A stretch of 32,500 nt of DNA from Trachelipus rathkii (lineage: Eukaryota > Arthropoda > Malacostraca > Isopoda > Trachelipodidae). A program made the translations under genes and the position numbers. The notes beneath the pieces were generated by a model. The model was given only the letters and a program-made list of their open reading frames with translations, was not told the origin of the DNA and did no database searches. Numbering within the stretch: the first letter of the stretch is position 1; each line of letters opens with the position of its first letter. The DNA is taken from NCBI GenBank assembly GCA_015478945.1, contig JABUQX010097174.1, positions 1 to 32,500 of the forward strand, in the 5' to 3' direction. Positions 1-12,600 of this stretch are shown in pieces.

Positions 1-1275
1 GTAACTGGAGTAGCTGTGGCAGAGATAAAAAATTCCCGCATACCTGACACAATCTCCTAGCTTCTTGAGGCCTACCTTAGCTCCGTTGTGATATGAGTGT
101 CCAAGACAATTTTTTGTTTATGTTTAGGACAAAGAATATTTATGTTGCTCAAAGGTGAGACGTTAGAACTGTTGAAAAAATAGGAAAGTTAGGGGGTGTT
201 TTTTGGTAAAGGGAGTTGTAAAAAGAAGTTTCACAGTTTCAATGAGTGAAATTTCCCCCAAGGTTGTGCGGCGGCCCCATCCGGGAAATCCCATCCCGGT
301 CGGCAAGAATAGGATCGGCAAAGCTGTAGACGAGAGGCAACTATAGATGCACAAAAGAGGAAGCAGATTTGAAATAAGTGGAAAAATGGAGAGTTGAGTT
401 GTCGGCATAAGAGTGAGAGTGAACAGAGTTAGAAGTACAGCTGAGGAAATCGTTGATGAAAAGTAGAATAAGTTGGAGAAAAAACAGATCCTTGAGGACT
501 TTTCACATTACAGGAATAGGAGGAAGATAGTTCGCTCCCATCAACGAGTTTCTTATATATATGACGCAGAGAGAAAATTGACAAGAGTAACAATAGAGAA
601 GGAGGAAACCCAAAGGAAGGGAGCTAGGATAGTGAAGCTTGTCATACTCGATGTAAAAAGCTTTGATATGTCGAGCGCCACCACAAAAGTAAGATTCCTC
701 ATAGTCTCTAAGGGCAGAAGACCATAAATCAGTTAGATTGGATAGTATGTCACCAGTTGACCTCGAGCGTCGACAGCCATACTGATGATCTGAAAGAAGG
801 GAATGAAACTTCATATGATCCAAGAAAGAGAGTTAAGAAGAGTTTCAAATATCTTAGATAGAATACAAGTGAGAGTTACAGGACGAAAAGGTTGGAAGGA
901 TCAGAGCGGCAGCCTTTTTTCCGGATTTTCTGGACATTTGCGCGCTTTCAGCACTGAGGAAATTGTATTAGTATTAAGGCATAGAGAGTAGAGTTGAACG
1001 AGTACAGGGGGCAGCTCAGAAGCACAACTCCTCAAAACACGAGGAGGAATGCCATCCGGGCACTAGCCTTCCTGACACTCATATATATCAGAATCTCATG
1101 CACCCGATCATACGTAATCACGGGAAGAGGTATAGGAAACCCGAGAGCGAAGCAGCAGGATGGAGGGATGCGGAATCGTCTCAAGTGGATAGATATATAG
1201 ATAATGTAAAAAAGGAGGCTAGAAGAAGAAATTAAACTTTTCAGTAGGAGATTTAAGTCACTATAACTCAATACA
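1..1275 (-). pseudogene. Decayed Jockey-superfamily LINE reverse transcriptase (left part outside the window)
   Basis: Reading the minus strand from about 1275 down to 1, successive frames carry the order expected of a Jockey-superfamily non-LTR reverse transcriptase. A pre-RT stretch with VRKASA (about 1050-1090) is followed by a finger region with KKGCRSDPSN (about 885-920) and FRPVTLTCILSKIFET (about 841-890). Next come LLSDHQYGCRRSRSTGD (about 735-800), a decayed motif A reading RHIKAFY (about 650-690), and PQGSV (about 485-500). LLFINDFLS (about 425-460) and a motif C reading YADN at 398-409 follow, and a thumb-like GLKKLG lies near 60-80. The family normally has FDxxKAFD and YADD, so both catalytic motifs are damaged. 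Several frameshifts and stops separate the pieces. The C-terminus and 3' end lie left of position 1; no endonuclease domain was recognised upstream. The product would be inactive. Clade assignment is by eye. Confidence 0.82.
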
Positions 1276-1401
1276 ACCTAGCTAGTGAATAGTGTAGAGG
1301 ATATGGACAGATTTTGACAAAAGTTATATGAGATGTCTTTTAGCTCAAGTAAATATTAACAGGAAATTTCTCTATCAGTAGGAGAGCCAAGTAGGTTTTT
1401 C

Positions 1402-1472
1402 GCCTTTCCGTGTGGTCTGTATATTAGTGTGGATACGAGGCGCGCTTAAATTCCTGTTCGAATAATACGCCC
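1402..1472 (+). repeat. Probable tRNA-derived SINE head (decayed)
   Basis: A stretch beginning CCGTGTGGTCTGTATATTAG resembles the 5' half of a tRNA with an A-box-like segment (TGGTCTGTATATTAGTG). About 40 bases on, TGTTCGAATAATAC resembles a B box (consensus GGTTCGANTCC). The spacing suits a tRNA-derived RNA polymerase III promoter. The acceptor and anticodon stems do not fold cleanly, so a working tRNA is unlikely. The body and tail of the element could not be delimited; the DNA to about 1560 is less AT-rich than its right-hand flank and may belong to it. Confidence 0.4.
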
Positions 1473-2542
1473 ACTAGCAATTGTACTTACAGTGGGTTGC
1501 TCCGTAGCAGAATGGAATTTTGAGTAGTAACCAGGTAATTCGGACAGAAAAGAGAGTATTTTCTCATTGCTTTGAGCTCAGGATTTACAAATCGTTTCTC
1601 CTCTAGAATGGAGCGTGTCCTAGGAGCAGTATCCTCACATACCTTTAAGCTCTATATATGATTTGATAGGAAAAGATGTATTTTGTGACAATCGGTTTTG
1701 AAGTATGGATAATGCTACATTTTTACTGCGTGTTCTCATATAAATCTCTAATATAGCATTTGATAAGTTCTTGACCACCATAATTTGTGTTTCTTGTAAC
1801 GATACAGATGAAGCGAGTCCTCAGCCGTAGATTTCTGATGCTCCTTATTGCAAGTGATCTACAGCACTCACCTCTAAGCGATAGTTTTGCGCTAATTGAG
1901 AGAATCGAACGGCATACGGCCTGTCGTAGATTTATATATATATATAATATTAACTATTATATTACTATAGCAATATAAGACGTTATATTCAATTGCATGT
2001 CATGTGCAACAAGGCATAAAAACAGGCATGCAATATTCGGTATGATTTATCATCTATAAACTCACTATTGTCGACGATTTCAGAGTATCACTACCCAACT
2101 GGCTTGATGATGAATGTAGTTATTATTATGATAGCTTACAAGTTCCATATAAGTAGTCAACATAATATAAGATGCCTAGTTATAGTATTTTAACTTACAT
2201 TATATATATACTAGCAATAGTTAATAATAATATAAACATAATGTATTATAATATAGCATATACAATTATACATCAAGCAGGCATCCAACAATTTGAAGTG
2301 ACGAGTTATGAAAGGTTATAAGAAATCCTTCCTTGTTGAAGAGGAGATGAGAAAAGAACATGAAAAGTAATGGATATAATATTTCTAATATTGATTGATT
2401 GAAATATTCAATAGTGAAATATAATGTGTATTCTATTCTTACTTAATATTTTGTCATAATAGAACAATAACAGTTAAATAAATTAGTGCTCTCGTACTCA
2501 GAAATGCTATAGATCAATATACATTATATATATAAGTAACAT

Positions 2543-2578
<36 letters not shown>

Positions 2579-4129
2579 CTATACGCTGTATCTTGGGGAT
2601 TAGAAAAATGTCATTGGAGGTATTGATCATTAAAATCCCCCAAACTGATGGTTTGAGTGGAAGGTAAGAAATGGAAAAGGGGAATATATTATAGGATTAA
2701 TAGGATAAATTATTAGGCTTAGATAATCAAAAACACTACTTCAATATAGTAACGCATGATTATTAAGTATATATATATATGGAAAAGGTGTGTATCAAAA
2801 TTGAAAATAGAAATAGAGTAAACAAAGTATCAAATGATAAAACATTTATATCAGTAACATAGTAAAAAGGAAATAATACTCACCTCAGGTATTGATACTA
2901 TGTTATATGAAAGATGGTGTTTAAAGAGATGGATATTAGTATAACTACAGATAATGATTCAGATATTAACTAAAATAAAGATTTTATAAGAGATCAGGAT
3001 ATTAGTATTATGATATATATATCAAGTATAGATCAGTGAGAGTGATTGTGCTAGATAAAGAAATCTAATTTTCCTTAGACTTATCAAGTAAAAATAAAAA
3101 AATGGAAGAAATGTTCAACAACCTATATATATATATCTCATATATATATATAGAATAATCACGTATACCTGAGTTTAGTGTTAAAGCTAATATTAGAGAT
3201 AGGTACAAATGTGAAGCAATAGTGACAGATGCATATTCTCTATAAGTATTTAATGCTTGTCCTCACTCTAGGACCTAATATACTAGATATATACTTCTTT
3301 GTCACTTAATAAAAACGTATGTATGTATTACCATAAGTAAGTATTACGTTATCGCCAGAGACAGATTTTGGAGAGACTCAAGTAAATCAATCATACTAGA
3401 GTACTATATATATGGCTGCAACAAAATTGAGTAAAGAGTATACGTAGTCTGCTTATGGTTATTATATACGTATGGAAAAATAGATGAAATACCTAACAAT
3501 TGTCTCAGATTAACTTAGGGTAGTGAGTGTGCGTTAAGTGTTCATTATTGTAGCAGATTAGCATGTTAATATATTCAGATTTACTAACTTTAGATTATAC
3601 TCCATATAACTCAGGAATGATATCTCGAGATGTTTATATTAATATAATGAATTCCTGGTGTATTATTGAATATACGATATATAAATAGAATCTACAGTAG
3701 ACTTTAAGTAAGCTAGTTAGTATTATATGCGATGGAACTCACTTGTGTAATTAATACGTAGGTATAACTATAAAGTAAATGGATAATATAATACACAACT
3801 GTATGGAGTTACAATCTTTAAATAAGTAACTCAACTTCAAATCCAGACGACCATTTGCAGTAACTAAAACACAGTACAGTTGATTTTCGGATTATTTTTT
3901 GGACAATCACCCATTTTGGTTCTAATTTAACGTATCTAGCTAATTGTATGCAAACTCCCCATACTCGATTATATCAAAACATGAAAGGACCTATATCCTA
4001 AATATATACTTAGCTCTCTATATATATATTTGGTAATCCTCATCAACAATAGCTTAATCTATATAATTATATTACCACCAATCCAAGGCTTCCATAGTAG
4101 CTATGTATGTTTTTCTTGCAAATTTTTTT
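1473..4129. other. AT-rich DNA without supported genes
   Basis: No gene was recognised. The DNA is AT-rich, with A exceeding T over much of 2700-3100, and holds several TA-dinucleotide runs (2546-2577, 3124-3137, 3141-3151). The open frame at 1787-1978 ends in TA-repeat DNA and has no recognisable similarity. Confidence 0.6.
2546..2577. repeat. (TA)n microsatellite
   Basis: About 16 uninterrupted TA units. Shorter TA runs lie within the next kilobase. Confidence 0.95.
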
Positions 4130-4590
4130 TTTTGAAAGACAAATGTTGTACGCGAAGAGAGAGTCGTGAGAGGTGCTGTGTCAGGCTGAGGCGGTGTGCG
4201 AATATACAATGGCTTCAGCTCACCAAAACGCATCTCCGCATGCGCTTACCAGTGCATTCCAGGCTATAATGGTTGGTATCTATGACATGTGTCTAGTCAC
4301 CGCACTCCGAGAGTGAGAGCCTAACTCGCGGTATTTGAGAGAGCGAGCTCTTTATTTTTCTCTCTAGGACGCGCACCGCATACGCCGCCGCACAGCTTCA
4401 GCTGGAAATTTTATAGAGTGCGCCCGCAATACCAGAGTTCGCGTGACAACTCACCAGCTAAACAGACTGCTTCCAAAAATGATACGGAGTGCGATAACCA
4501 CGACCGTTATCAAGATACCAGAATTCCGCGAGCACCGTGGGCAATCATCCGGTTGCGGAGGCTCGGCTCTCTGGTAACCCCTAAATAAAT
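4130..4590. other. CpG-dense GC island, function unknown
   Basis: In otherwise AT-rich DNA this stretch of about 460 bases is close to half G+C and holds roughly 35 CpG dinucleotides by eye, including clusters such as CGCGCACCGC and CGCCGCCGCAC near 4370-4395. Both edges are fairly abrupt. Translation in either direction gives frequent stops and no recognised protein. A promoter-type CpG island, an unrecognised repeat insertion, or an exon with flanking regulatory DNA are all possible. GAGAGCGAGCTC near 4340 gives a short self-complementary core. Confidence 0.55.
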
Positions 4591-4916
4591 TTACCGTTAA
4601 TCCTGTAAAACTATTCTTAATATTATACCCCTACATATGGTATTTACTTAATATATTAATCCGCTTCCCATTACTATATCTACTTCTGTCAGAAATGGTG
4701 CATATATATATATTATATTTAAGAATATTTTCACTTTTTATAGGTATTAATTCCATAATAGTATCAAAAACTTCCTCCTGAGGATCAGAACATCATTTCT
4801 CCAGTGCTCCTAAATAACAAACTATTTTGTCATCAAGTAAACTTGTTTGCTAGCTATATTGATGTTAAGCATATTAGATGAATAACGGGAAATCAATAAT
4901 AGAAGTAATTTTATCT

Positions 4917-5160
4917 TTTTATTGTGGGTCTTGAGAAAGTGCTCAAATTTCGTTTGGTACACAAAGTGTTCACGTAAAGAAATTTTGCCATTTTTAAGCC
5001 GTTCCGACATGAAAATATCAAAGCCTGCAGAGAACTCGAAATTAATGTTCAGTCGGTGCTCACATCACGCCGTGCAGAATTCAGCAAATAATCTTTGTAC
5101 ATCTCATACTGAGGTGTCCTCCTTAGGCATGGAGAAAGTGTTGTATATATTGTGATGAGA
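4917..5160 (+). pseudogene. Short fragment resembling a hAT/ZBED-type transposase
   Basis: The plus-strand frame at 4922-5155 ends with residues reading SHTEVSSLGMEKVLYIL. It is preceded by KISKPAENSKLMFS about 35 residues earlier. Domesticated and transposon-borne hAT proteins of the ZBED/SCAND3 type carry a stretch in the same order: an IKxRPLNSRLF-like segment, then HTEVRWLSRGKVL. Order and approximate spacing agree, but only the short segments match. No BED zinc finger and no dimerisation domain was found nearby, so this would be a short relic. Chance similarity in a short frame is a real alternative. Confidence 0.33.
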
Positions 5161-8100
5161 CAGAAACCAAGGATCTTGTAGAAAATCTCGCAATCACAAC
5201 TTTCTGGTGTTATTTTTGGTGTTCTTGTAAAAGTGAGTTTTTAAGAGGCTAATTTAGTGGGGTTGGGCTCCGTTGGCAACATGAAAATCTGCATTTCTTG
5301 TACCTACATCTTCGCTAAATATGGTTAATTCTTCTGAGTTAGCATTGTTAATATTATCATAGTTTGATTGTCTGAAAATTGTTTTATACTCCTACTAGGT
5401 TTTATGTTTAAGTGCAACAAGCATACATTCTCTCATTCAGCTCGTAATTAGGTATTTGATGTACGCTATTTTAGCGTAACTTATTTTTGGGTGTATTGTG
5501 CAATGAAACCTTGATGTAGTTCGAATTTTGAAGTGTTGTGTGTTCCTCTTGGAATGTCCATGACGTTGTTAGTTTGAAAAAGAGAAAGAAATGTAGCAAT
5601 AACATGTCGATCACTAAACTCTGCAGAACATGTAGCAATTATTAACAGTCTGGGAATGTTATTCTAGTATATGCAGATGTGAGTCTTGTGTTTGTGTTCT
5701 TTACTTATCGAAGCGACTTTTGTGCTAATTAACTTGAACAACTTAATATACCTCCAATATAATTTCTAGTGTATATATTTCTCTGTTTGTACTACACGTG
5801 TATATAATAAATTAAGCTTACTGTTACTATGATTGTATCTCATAGAGAACCTCGTATTGTATGTCTATATTGGTAGTATTTTTAAATCGCTACTCGCCAA
5901 TCTTGAGGGTTTGAGTGTTTTATGTTAAGATGTTATTGTATGTATAAGATTGAAGGGAATCATGATATAGCTCCATGTTTATAATGATATGTTAGATCTG
6001 GACTTTACATGGTAGTGTGATAAATTTTATGGATAAATTTATAAGAATGGCGCTCCAGGTTAAGTTGAGAAAAAGGAGATACGAAAAGATGTAAAATGCT
6101 AAATATGCTTTTTGTTTTAAGATGAGATGAACCTTGGATCCTCTTGTTTATGCGTAGCAATTACTCCTCTACTCTCTGAGTGGAAATTAGTGCTTGTAAT
6201 GTCACGCTCGGGGACCAAAGATGGAGTAGAAAGATGTTGTTTCTTTTCGAACCATCTCTCGAGACTACAGTATGCTGGTTTGTTCTCATGAGTACGGTAA
6301 TTCTGTATTGGTGAATGTTGTGTTATATTCTAATCCTCGCATGTTCATATAAATATTGACTAAACTGAAAAGGTCTCTAATAAAGATGGTATTAGTATTT
6401 ATCACCATTGTGACCAGTGAGTGGGTTGATATGGAGGGTGAGAGTTCTATACTTGAGTGGTCATATATTGAGTGGGTGAAGGAGTCATGATTTAGCTTCT
6501 TTAAGAAGGGCATCATATAGGGGGTGGGGTTGGGGGATCTAGTAAAAATATAGAAACTCGAGGGGTTATTGTAAGTTAGGAGTTAGTTAGTAAGTCTATG
6601 AAGAACGTATGACTATTTCACTCGTGGTGGGGGAATGTATACTTGGAAAATGGGTGAAGGGTGGTTTTTTTTTAGATAGGCATAGAAATGTAGTTATATG
6701 AGTATACAGGAATGGCTTTACTTACACTCGTGGTAACACTTAAGCTTATAGTTTGTGCGCTATATGATCAATATATCTAGTCCTAGTTGGTCAAACATTT
6801 TGGATCATTAACCCTGCATGAAATGGTGTTATAGCGCACTCGACTGGTAATGAACAAATCTTTAATGGATTGTCTTTGACAAGTGGGGTTTTGCTTTCTT
6901 GGAAGTTATAATTGATAGTTTTATGTTGGATAATAATATATAGTGTGTGGGATGTGTTAGGTAATGGGTTTTGAGTTGTATGGGATATATAGCGGTCTAG
7001 TGTTATTAATAATGTTAGGGAGAATTTTATGTTTTCTGATAATAGTGATAGGTACTAGCCGTGATATAATTTGATGTATGTGATAATATGTGTATAATAG
7101 TGATATATTATTGTTAGGTTTAGGTAGTATATATACGTCATTTATTACTTTTAGTTTATTGTTCATCAACTTATATTTTAGTGTCTATGCACAATGAAAG
7201 ATTTACTTGTGTTGATAGACTATTCCGTTTCTGTGGAGTTATATGAAAAATTTGCATATTGCGTACATGGACTATTGTTCTTTGCGTCAGCTATGAAATG
7301 AGAGCCGGACCAATTTTGTTTAATAAATTTGTTTGTAGTTCGCCATTTGAGTCATTCTCTAGACGCTCTCTACATCTAACGTCACACACAGTATATGTGT
7401 GAACTTAAGAGTCACTCTATTTTTAATTTGTTGATGTATATACGATTTATTTTGAGTTAAGTGTTTCAGAATGAATCTGTTTTAAGCCTTGTTAAAATGT
7501 TTTCATGTGAGGCTTGATCTTAATCATAAGTGGGTGCACTCATGTAGGCCATACTTATCGTGACGTAGTCGTTATTATGAATTTTAACTCAGGAAGGTTG
7601 TGTGGGTGGTTGAATAGGGGAAGTTGTAGTTGTGGTAGATTCTCTGGGAAGAGTCCTTAATTGTATGTGTTCAAAAAGAAGATGTGGGTATATGTTACCT
7701 AATATTCGAGAGTGGACGTTATTATGTTATAAGTACGGAGTTTAATATTAACGATTTGGAAGTAAAGATATGTAATTAGTAACCACCGTTATAATTAATG
7801 ATTGTTGTTGCATAGTGTCTTAAATAATTGTGACTATATATATATATAAAGTATAAATTTTTATCAATAAAAGAGCGTTTTTAGCCTGCAGGTGTCTTTA
7901 CTTGAACTTATGATTTAAATTGACTTGTATGCCATTGGGGCGCATATTTCTTTGAAAGTGTGGGTGATTCGTTATCTGTAGATAGATTGATCTTCAAAAG
8001 TAGACTAACTCATCCGCGGTTGAGTATTGTCCATACCGATTTTCTCGCCATACGACATTTTTGTGATTCGTCGCAATATGGTCCGTGCGTTCATCCTGCG

Positions 8101-8640
8101 GTGTGTTCTTTTTTGACATAGCGTATAATCAGCTCACAGATACGTGTGTCACGTGTTCACAGTCTCATGTCTACGATATCGCTTGTACACTATATGTTAA
8201 TTTGTAGCGCGATTTTTAGTGTGGTAAGGCGGTGTGTCTCCTACTATTAATCATAGGATAATAGCAGCGCTCGGGAATAAATGGGGTATTTACATTTATG
8301 GATTGGATATTAGCTTTCGTATTTTGATGGTATTTTTTTCGCTGAGGAGTTAGTCTACCCTTTAAGTACACTCTTTTACTATGTAAAAAAGATCGTACTT
8401 TGACATCAGTGTCTATGGAAAAACGAATTCTTGGAAGCAATGCTCTGCCAAAGAATTACTCCAAAGTTTTTTACTTTTGTTAATATGATATTGTTCTCGG
8501 AGTGTGGTGATGCCCAAGATTTATCTGACCGTCTGCAGTGTGTGGTTCATCTATATAAATTTCTCTGTGTGAGTGATTTCTACTACGACCTCAACCAAGA
8601 TGTGTCGGACTAGATTCGCATATAGAGCATGTTTGGCTCT
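5161..8640. other. Long G+T-rich stretch without recognised genes
   Basis: Nothing protein-like was recognised in about 3.5 kb. The plus strand is strongly enriched in T over A and G over C; around 6900-7140 C is almost absent. A slightly GC-richer patch with several CpGs lies near 7980-8240. Short open frames on both strands here lack family motifs. The strand asymmetry is discussed as a finding. Confidence 0.6.
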
Positions 8641-10050
8641 ACAAATATTAAGCTGCCATAGTATCATATCTTAATTGCAAATCACCCATAGAGAATGACT
8701 CACTTGTAATACATATTATAGTTCTGAAATTAGATCTGAATGACAATCTACAATATAATAATAATAATACTAGTATACAATTTCATTGCATTAATAATCA
8801 CACTCTTATTAAAATAGTAGCAGATATTACAACATTTATCCAATCGATCATATGGATCATATGTTTTCAGTGTTTGTGGTTGCATTATTAGTCATGCAGT
8901 CCCGAATAAGAAGAATTCTGCTCAGGCGGGGTTCTATCAGCATTTTAAGCACGTAGATTCTTCTGTGCATTAGTAAGAAGAAAAAAGTGAAAATGTGTCT
9001 CAATAACTCTCTTTTAAAACATGACACGTGGATTTTTGCGAGATATCGAGGCTCATACTCTTTTTGATCTATCTATGTGTGTTTACGAGACCACACTTTG
9101 TGATATTGAGGTATAGTGAATGTCACTTCTGTGTGAGACACTTAGGTGCGTCTATAGTGATTCTCTGTTGGATATGTGCAAATTTCATAATTCCAAATCT
9201 CATATATAATTACTCATGTAACAACATGTGTCGCTTTTATCGTTTACGAAGAGATTTTTTCTTTTTTGGATCAGGGATATTAGTTCTTAATTTTGGTGTA
9301 AAATTATCGGATTGGAAGAAATTAGATTCAAAGTTTTTATTGAAGAAACATTCATCAATCAAACGGCCTACCAGCCGCCATTTTGTTTGTTTACAATTTT
9401 TTATGAGTAAGCACGTCATAAACCTTCGACAAGAACGGGAAATAGCAACCTGCAGAAGTTAGGGGGAACATTCCCTTACGATTAGTAGCATTTCATATGA
9501 TTTTGCGCTAAGTTTAACAAAAATTCAACATTAACTCAGCATTTCATGGTTTCGTAAGCATTATATAACATGCAACACGACTCTCTAATTATATATCTCT
9601 AGTGTTGCTACATCATATTACACAAAGGTGATTATTAATAGCTCGTCCATATAAGCGCTATGAAGTATAGTCCTATAGTGTGAGAGAGTAACAATCAAAT
9701 TAACAAAAATCAAATCACTCAGCCCAGGAATAACGCTCCTAGGAAAATAGAAAGTGTTACGGATATAGGCTGGTAGAAAAAGTCCAAATAACGCTTTGTT
9801 TTACTTCGGAATGCTGAGTATGTGAATAAGCAAATCACTAAATTTTTTTCCACACATTTTTAAATTTGAGACAATTGTCTCATGAATAATAGTTATTTGA
9901 AGTATTGCTTTACGGTCTATAAATTCGTGATAAGCACAATAGTGTATATATGCGGCGATAATATTTCACGATAGAAATTAATATCATTAAAATACTATGA
10001 TAAATCAAAAGTCAACTGTATTCACACTGTTTGAATGTGTCATAAATTGT
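8641..10050. other. Gene-free stretch, A-richer than the DNA before it
   Basis: No gene supported. An open frame of 144 codons at 9028-9462 starts at GTG, is rich in F, I, L and C as expected from T-rich DNA, and shows no motif. A perfect 16-base palindrome TGAGACAATTGTCTCA lies at 9867-9882. Confidence 0.55.
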
Positions 10051-12180
10051 ATATTATTAATTTGGATGACTAATTAATATATTATTTAAGTAATATCTCT
10101 TACTATAGTATAATAATATAATAATAAAAACACGGATGTAGAAAAGATAAGTTATTTTTTTCTGGTTATACGATATATAATAATATGAATATATACATAT
10201 AATAATAATATACTAATTGAATAATATTTAACTTAATAAATAATAATATAATTATTTTATTAAAGCAGAGAGCATATAGAAATAATTCAGTGAGTTATAA
10301 AGAGATATAATATTAATAATCATGAGAAAATATAAGAATGTTAAAAAAAAAGCAAAAACAAAAAATAATTTAATCACAAAACATAAGTTAACAGATATTT
10401 TTAACAGAAATAATCCTAAAACAGATAAACAAATGTACATTCTATCATATGAAAGAAAGGATAAAGCGGCAATCCATAAACCAAAATTAAACTAATATTA
10501 ATAATTAAATAACAATATTAGTAAGTGTGAGCCAATATTGGTAAAATTAAAAAAATATTAATATAATAATAATTAAATTATAAATAATAAAATAATAATA
10601 TTAAAAATTAAATAAATAATATTATAAATTAATATAATTAATTAAACAATAATATATATAAAAGTAATACTAATTAAAATACTTTATTTAATTTTATTAA
10701 AAATGTAATTTAATTTACTAAATGAAAAGAATATTCAAACTACAATAATAATATATAATAATATAAACAATGAGTGAAGTGATTAGAGTTCAATTAATAA
10801 TATAATATATAAATTATATAATAATAATAAATAATATATATAAATATAAATATTTTAAATAATAATAATAATAATAATTTATTAACTGCAATGTTCATTA
10901 AATGAAATATAGGTGTTCTTATGCTAAATAACAACAGAATAGGTTTATTTATACAACATCAAACTCATAACGATATCAAAATATAAGGAGTGACATAAGA
11001 TGTACAGTGAGTTATAAATAATAAGATCACATCTCTTAGTATCAGGTAATTATACACTAATATCATAATAATAAGTATATTTCATTATATTACTATAACA
11101 ATGAATTATTAAAAATATACATGTATAAGTGAACTCTCACATACCATAATTCATTATCATATATATAAGTTTAGAGTTTTCAGTTGTCAGAAGTCTTTAT
11201 AATATAAATAATTAAATAATAATTATAATATATATATAATCTTTAATTGAAATAATATATATAAAATAATATAATAATATAAATAATAATAATAATAATT
11301 AACTATAATATTAATAATAATCTAATTAATCATTAATTATATATATAATTATAATTAAATAATAATAATTTATCATCACACTTATTATTAATCACATCCT
11401 TTATAATTCATTAAATAATTTCTTCATTATTTTAAAACAACATATAATATAAACAAAATCGTGTAACATTTTAAATCTATAAATATATTATTATTTGATT
11501 ATATAAGAATAATCAAGTATATATAATATATATAATTATAGTTAAATCATAATTAATTAAATATAATTAATTATAAATAATAATAATTATTAAATAAATT
11601 TAAAAATTAATCAAGATATCAATGATAATTATATATAAATTAAATTTTAATCAATAATTAAAATAATATGTAATAAATACAAATATAATTACATATATTT
11701 CAAAAATATTTAATATCAAAAATGTTCTAAAAATATAAATAATTAATAAAATTTAAGATCATACATTTTGAATCTAGGATAATGATATTAACTAATAATA
11801 ATATAATATAATACTATCTGATATAATAATGATAATATAACAAAATTTAATTAAAATATAAAATTTTAATCGGTCATAAAAATATTTAAAAAATAAATTA
11901 TAATACTTCGAATTATTAGAATATATTAAATAAAACTTAAGTTGATATAAAAAATTATATCTCTCGTAGAAATATTAAAAGTTAATTATTACACTAAATA
12001 ATAAAATCAGACTCGAGTGAATGTAGCTATACCATAGTGCAGTACCTTTATAGCTGAAGTGACGTATAAAATAATAAATTAGTTTAAAATTATTATATTA
12101 ATTAATGAATACAAAATGATGTTTAAAATGTAACGTATTTAATATATATAAAAAAATAAATTAACTAATATTATTACAAT
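10051..12180. repeat. Extreme AT low-complexity block
   Basis: About 2.1 kb composed almost entirely of A and T, with repeated AATAAT, TAATTAAT and ATATAT strings and very few C or G. Reading frames here are short and compositionally biased. A matrix-attachment or heterochromatic role is possible, but nothing in the sequence shows it. Confidence 0.85.
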
Positions 12181-12369
12181 AATTGCTATTCCTCACTCTG
12201 AAGAGTGAAAGTTTCAATACTCCAATATTACACCCTCATTCTTTACTAACTAATATTAAATTGGTCCACTATTATTCATATAAGAGAGAAGAGTAAAGAA
12301 ACTTATTATATCGGCTACTGCTTATTTTTTATAAGTAGCGCTCTAATTACACGAGAGATACAAAAAGAA

Positions 12370-12600
12370 AGGTATCTTCATTTCATGTTTTCACCTACCA
12401 CGCCTGAGAAGCCGTGAGGTTCTCACGATAACTAAAGTCTCAATAAATTTGACTATTTCGGTGACTGTGCAATATGCGCATTCACTAATAGGAAACCTTC
12501 TGCAACCACGTGATCGGTGAGTGACGCGGCGAATATTTACCAAGACTCTGGGAGTTCACGTGAGCAGATAAGGAAATATTAGAGGCTCTAGAGAGAATTG
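12370..12600. other. Small GC-richer island
   Basis: A stretch of about 230 bases with around ten CpGs (for example GACGCGGCGAA near 12522) sits between AT-rich flanks. Short inverted motifs such as GTGAGGTTCTCAC near 12415 are visible. No tRNA, exon or known repeat was recognised in it. Confidence 0.45.

Noticed and set aside
473..991. Plus-strand frames, one reading LVILDVKSFDMSS like an RT motif A
   Set aside because: The minus strand over the same bases gives a long collinear series of RT motifs. The plus-strand resemblance is isolated and is the complement of the minus-strand motif A region.
1880..1930. GTTCGATTCTC-like B box on the minus strand near 1895-1910
   Set aside because: No A-box match lies at a suitable distance upstream on that strand; the neighbouring DNA is TA repeat.
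9028..9462. Open frame of 144 codons on the plus strand, longest in the window
   Set aside because: It starts at GTG, is T-rich and hydrophobic by composition, and shows no recognisable motif or splice context. This length is expected by chance in 32 kb.
9867..9882. Perfect 16-base palindrome TGAGACAATTGTCTCA
   Set aside because: Isolated, with no flanking repeat, gene or second copy seen; such palindromes are not rare in a window this size.
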